From Gynuella sp. (GTDB taxonomy: Bacteria > Pseudomonadota > Gammaproteobacteria > Pseudomonadales > Natronospirillaceae), in NCBI GenBank assembly GCA_028282465.1, contig JANQHX010000012.1:1-64000 (forward strand): a DNA stretch of 64,000 nucleotides, written 5' to 3'. The translations under genes were made by a program, and so were the position numbers. A model generated the notes under the pieces. It did not search any database and was not told the origin of the DNA. It saw only the letters and a program-made list of their open reading frames with translations. Each line of letters opens with the position of its first letter. Position 1 is the stretch's first letter. Below are positions 62,301-64,000 of this stretch, piece after piece.

Positions 62301-64000
62301 TCTGAAATCAGCATTCCATATTCAATAGATGTTTCATTGCCAAAGCTGTCGAATGCACCCGTTAATAGGGTACGGGCACCAAAATTTCTCATACTGGTGC
62401 AGACAACTCCTTCTACTCCACGGTAGCAATATTCTGGAAAGTGATCGCCATTAATGTCTGCCAATATGGTGCTTTTACCAATAGAGGCATTCATTGACGC
62501 GAACCTGAATTTGGTTTTTAAACCGAACACTTTTCTAGGGAAATTTAAAAATGCAGAAGTGGAGCCACTGGAAAGATCAAGATCGAAACTTAAGCGCTGC
62601 CTTTTCTCCAACGCAGTAAAGCCACCATTGCCATTGTTATAAGCACAAACTTGATGAGGGTCTTCAACAATACAGATATCGGGAAAGCCATCGAAGCTCA
62701 CATCTTGAAGTCTTAATGATGCTCTAATTGCTGTTTTACCATCACCATAGGAATCGAGAGTTGATTTATAGTTAAACCATTCAGCCCAGTCTAAAAACCC
62801 AGTACCAGTATTAATATGGCAACCGAATGAGCCATTAGATTTCTCATAACAAAAATCAACCAATGCGTCACCATTAATATCGCTAGGACGCCAAGTCATT
62901 GTAGGAATCATGTTATCTTCGGCGATATCATCCAAAATACCTCGGTTAACTGATAGCCTCGGCTGTTCGTATTCTGTGAAATCAGAAGGGTGTACAGGTC
63001 GCAGACCTAAGACTTGAAATAGCTTCTCTTCGGTATTGAGCTGTTTACTGGCTCCATCGGAGTAACCTTTTTTACAGCTAAAGTATCCGTCTAAACCAAC
63101 CCAACACAAATCGGTATTTAAGTCACCGTCAATGTCGAGCCACATTGGCGCAGGCATTTCTACTGCATAGTCTTCGGGATCTAAGCTTTCCGGCCAGTCA
63201 GGCTCGAATGCGAATTGGACTTGGCCACCTTCAAGAAGAACAGAAGATGAAACGAACTCACTACCGTTGGATGCGACACATTTGTAATTGTCTTGCGAAT
63301 CTATTCCACAAAGATCTAGATGCTCATCACCATTTAAGCTTTGAAATGAAATGCTGTTGGTTGAACCAAATTCAGTAGACCAGCGTGAAGCTGAATCAAA
63401 GCTATTGAACTTTGAGTTTAAACCGCACCAAAGGCCTCCTTCATCGGCCACACAATAATCTTGATAACCGTCGCTATTTAGGTCAATCAGAATTAGATTA
63501 CTATAGAAGGCATAGTCTTTATTTGTCGCTTTAAACCCAAGAGTATCTGATGACCATGCAACTGGACTTAAATATCCTCCACCCGAACTTCCATCATGCA
63601 GCGCACAAACAACACCCACTAGTGGTTTGAAATAACAAAAGTCTATCAAGCCATCTTTGTTGACATCCGCAGTTGCATAACTTGGGCGGTAAGGGAGAGA
63701 TGTTTGATGATTTGAGTCATCGTAATAATCTCTGTCTATGACTATTACTCGGTCTGAATCTTTATCTAGTAGCGCCGTAGGATCGGTGGGATCTGGAAGC
63801 TCTTTGTATTTAAAGGTGGCAGGTTTAGTACAACCATTATTATTTGTTGTTGAGTAGCATTTAGTAATTTCAGACAGTCGATCCGTCTTAAACTGAAACT
63901 GAGCACCAACAGCTTCATAGTTAAAATCATAATGGTAAAGATAGGTCTTCTGTTCGTTCGCCTTACGGTAAAAATATACATCTGAAATGCGTTCATCCAA
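56345..64000 (-). CDS. Giant Rhs/YD-repeat toxin-like protein (5' end outside the window)
   Basis: 2,551 codons are visible and the start lies beyond 64000. Order from the visible N-terminus: about 62420-63690, seven FG-GAP-like calcium loops (DxNxDGxxDxC) each with a paired cysteine; about 60260-62300, YD/RHS repeats; about 58650-60260, an inserted module of coiled coils and two related Cys-containing domains; about 57480-58650, further YD repeats; the Rhs core end RFISADTIVPAIDR and RYAYVEGNPVTARDPSG near 57360-57480; and a roughly 335-residue variable tip. The tip has Ala/Gly-rich hydrophobic helices, an acidic linker (DSDDSESDDG) and FHEKLHTYI, an HExxH zinc motif (56522-56536). The family is SpvB/TcB/Rhs-like. 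Confidence 0.9.
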   Translation of the reverse strand: MDERISDVYFYRKANEQKTYLYHYDFNYEAVGAQFQFKTDRLSEITKCYSTTNNNGCTKPATFKYKELPDPTDPTALLDKDSDRVIVIDRDYYDDSNHQTSLPYRPSYATADVNKDGLIDFCYFKPLVGVVCALHDGSSGGGYLSPVAWSSDTLGFKATNKDYAFYSNLILIDLNSDGYQDYCVADEGGLWCGLNSKFNSFDSASRWSTEFGSTNSISFQSLNGDEHLDLCGIDSQDNYKCVASNGSEFVSSSVLLEGGQVQFAFEPDWPESLDPEDYAVEMPAPMWLDIDGDLNTDLCWVGLDGYFSCKKGYSDGASKQLNTEEKLFQVLGLRPVHPSDFTEYEQPRLSVNRGILDDIAEDNMIPTMTWRPSDINGDALVDFCYEKSNGSFGCHINTGTGFLDWAEWFNYKSTLDSYGDGKTAIRASLRLQDVSFDGFPDICIVEDPHQVCAYNNGNGGFTALEKRQRLSFDLDLSSGSTSAFLNFPRKVFGLKTKFRFASMNASIGKSTILADINGDHFPEYCYRGVEGVVCTSMRNFGARTLLTGAFDSFGNETSIEYGMLISDGLYTAATEIPIGMIESPENKLVVKAIHTDNGTYTGYGNYLVREKNTLSYKYGGYVLDPISKNSGYQYIELNDESKQLVTKSWMYVTEGLVGREKKVESFANGLLIKEVSNQYRHIENYAYSGINKVALDSSTSKQYDLNGVLFSETTTENKDYDYYLNPKTIVQTKTQEGETLTTTTTAEYQSFTTGTKWIIGKPTSQKVRHYSPSSGTVEKTINFVNNLDGSLKSQTVEPDSIDAIKIEYTYSSNGNLLTEKTTGNKGSNNQTSEETRSTETVRDELGRVTETTNSIGQIVSTEYHPRCGGAEFNYDIANRKSTTHYDEFCQVEWVEDHLGNRATTKYTLYPTPVKLELVGYADPGYFNMIHYEVEQRNADGSCVIDYYDSFQRKLKTKTCANVSDISENRFTLQTSLFNGQGQQVAGSSPVIEEAGNAETPRWQTHTYDSVGRIETSSSMGADGHNLVITNEYSRNIHREYNDRTIDGGSFEKITVLGIHGKPSSVTKDGLDISYTYTANGDLKTTTVDNRTTTLEYDDKGQKSKQIDPSMGTWTYDYNAFGELVYQKDANGQVVTFSYDKLGRMIQRNELEGTTTWKYYSSGSGKGQLEYVQGVTERKSYLYDENGLVKSETLTMPDLHGEVPQKEFITSYEYDDLGRLHSTSMANGVTQISRYDVSGNVRSIAVPYSDFTDYEFEIIKEERDSLLASVISLESQKSALLKRIAYHEAKAAEYEAEFLKYDALKNELVGTSDVLLDTAAAHLDLAQRYDQVRTDLEEQIKIIKGKWGDTTQFSYKGEKNNKHRFEYKRCKKRHKFWRSCTRWDVNSFEYTSSNLIGHINSKVIKLDIETVCEKVYVNNAYRINGQSSYAPSQYQVKYDSKGAYRTVCTTPSPKQALEKAIRQIDTLIAEQNQYAKTVGQTVKQTVDNAEALALQHNEVVQKLTPILSNLSNSNDELETLSKLKGGIGNNPAKIKYVGVENGSHKFLIGTLQICPYSYCQPSYVYNAGTFILPAGNFTSGILFDNNPVMNLSFDADYSCVTKTVYRVSQNSFSQPGPPETYEECTEVNFYSVRTNLQETIDELQAKIDHHIYWRDIYSLQADVQIDLLMPVETVEDVLVPISISPVVFVPTTITKVTHETQKVDVDTAIQVSTERRAYYEGLMKSEDGKAQGLIDNELVDLSLQLAAKKSRLDAIDDSLALANIEVEQLQESIDIKKAFENSPDAELTLWLAAQRDATGTITHEIFGNGLVTRKVVNPETGMMDEIITESFDGTVLRHLEYKYTALGYVTDKTDTVDGNTTDEAFEFDSQGKIKSWDFDQNLNFMIADEDGNETTITPDNSLDRKYFYDTSGNLTEKITGDVSDGVMAFSPTTNRLTTRTVNGHVNSYSYDSNGNMKSGDGRTYVWSSFNKVKSINGSGKTVTFNYDANHNRLSKKSDNEVTYYVAPGYEVAVTDHGETKTVVHRHHVMVGHDVVATYEKAEIITVEKTVYQPDQIGYYHRDFIGTGELVTASDTSIIRRKLYSPYGESIETLLKDRAPANETIYLGPEQGIEQINENVSADIQSEYEFVDEFTLLSEAMAGRSRINDGLRGYTSHEEIAEFGLVNMNARIYDPVIARFISADTIVPAIDRPLAFNRYAYVEGNPVTARDPSGHHPLILAAVAFYVAAHMTDNEALWMISTAVLAASIGIGYGQMFNVASTGYVGAGMAGAMTSWSVSIITTGELTKESFEAGLWAGVTAAAANWIGHGANNGAGVGSEYSWERYAAHSLSQGAISHLRGGSFRDGAISGLVGHATGSATKKYVGDEVTYETVAAGATIAAIGAAVTAKATGGDVHQAVQSSVAVYLYNTFGDTGIPDSDDSESDDGITRERAEEIVSDVEGWIQENYQGFPETNNIFIRLNMDTDMAFGSVNILEMGSDELTFTLLVFHEKLHTYINRELGGTFNYIAAKNTDEIHRWIYRKSSNMFNYYRGQVAKGEGLPQLSDYPKPEY

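Overview
The window reads as a stretch of chromosome from a marine-type gammaproteobacterium related to the Oceanospirillales/Pseudomonadales. Pointers are a PomA/PomB sodium-type flagellar stator, a CreBCD locus, a nirBD assimilatory nitrite reductase, and the Pseudomonas-like gene order cbrA-cbrB-(sRNA)-pcnB-folK-panC-panD-pgi. Species assignment is inference; there is no rRNA here.

Layout. 1-5.7 kb: end of an unknown gene, an autoregulated TetR/DUF6463/membrane-protein operon with a perfect 29-bp palindromic operator, two short-chain dehydrogenases, a small membrane-anchored protein and an NAPE-PLD-like metallo-beta-lactamase-fold hydrolase. 5.7-9.5 kb: xseB-ispA-dxs (isoprenoid precursors) plus a YugP-like zinc peptidase. 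9.6-11.4 kb: pomAB. 11.4-17.7 kb: nrdR-ribD-ribE-ribBX-ribH-nusB-dgt and a membrane protein, all on the minus strand; the ribB fusion has lost the GTP-cyclohydrolase cysteines. 17.9-27.6 kb: hybrid histidine kinase, EamA transporter, cytochrome c, nirBD, two small unknown genes and a chemoreceptor.

27.8-39.6 kb is the most informative part. CbrA (solute-symporter/histidine kinase fusion, preceded by an overlapping small membrane ORF) and CbrB (sigma-54 activator) are followed by two separate short RNA genes, about 100 and 177 nt. Each has a perfect GG-N10-GC sigma-54 promoter, upstream TGTTAC/GTAACA half-sites, several A-rich (AACAA/AATAA) loops and a hairpin terminator. They look like a pair of miniature CrcZ/CrcY-type Hfq/Crc-titrating RNAs, with a glycerophosphodiester phosphodiesterase gene between them. 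pcnB, folK, panC, panD and pgi follow; panB is absent.

39.8-48.2 kb: patatin-like protein, CreBCD with a cre-tag-like site upstream of creD, an ABC-2 transporter, and a DnaT-domain/replication-protein-P pair with a consensus DnaA box in its upstream region. 48.3-64 kb is an AT-rich accessory island on the minus strand: two secreted serine hydrolases, six divergent small secreted paralogues (one broken by a nonsense codon, one with no standard start for its signal peptide), an IS110 remnant, a small pseudopilin-like gene, and the last 2,551 codons of a giant Rhs/YD-repeat protein. Its N-terminal side carries Cys-paired FG-GAP-like repeats, its middle is interrupted by a duplicated coiled-coil/Cys module, and its C-terminal tip has an HEKLH (HExxH) motif suggesting a metallopeptidase toxin.
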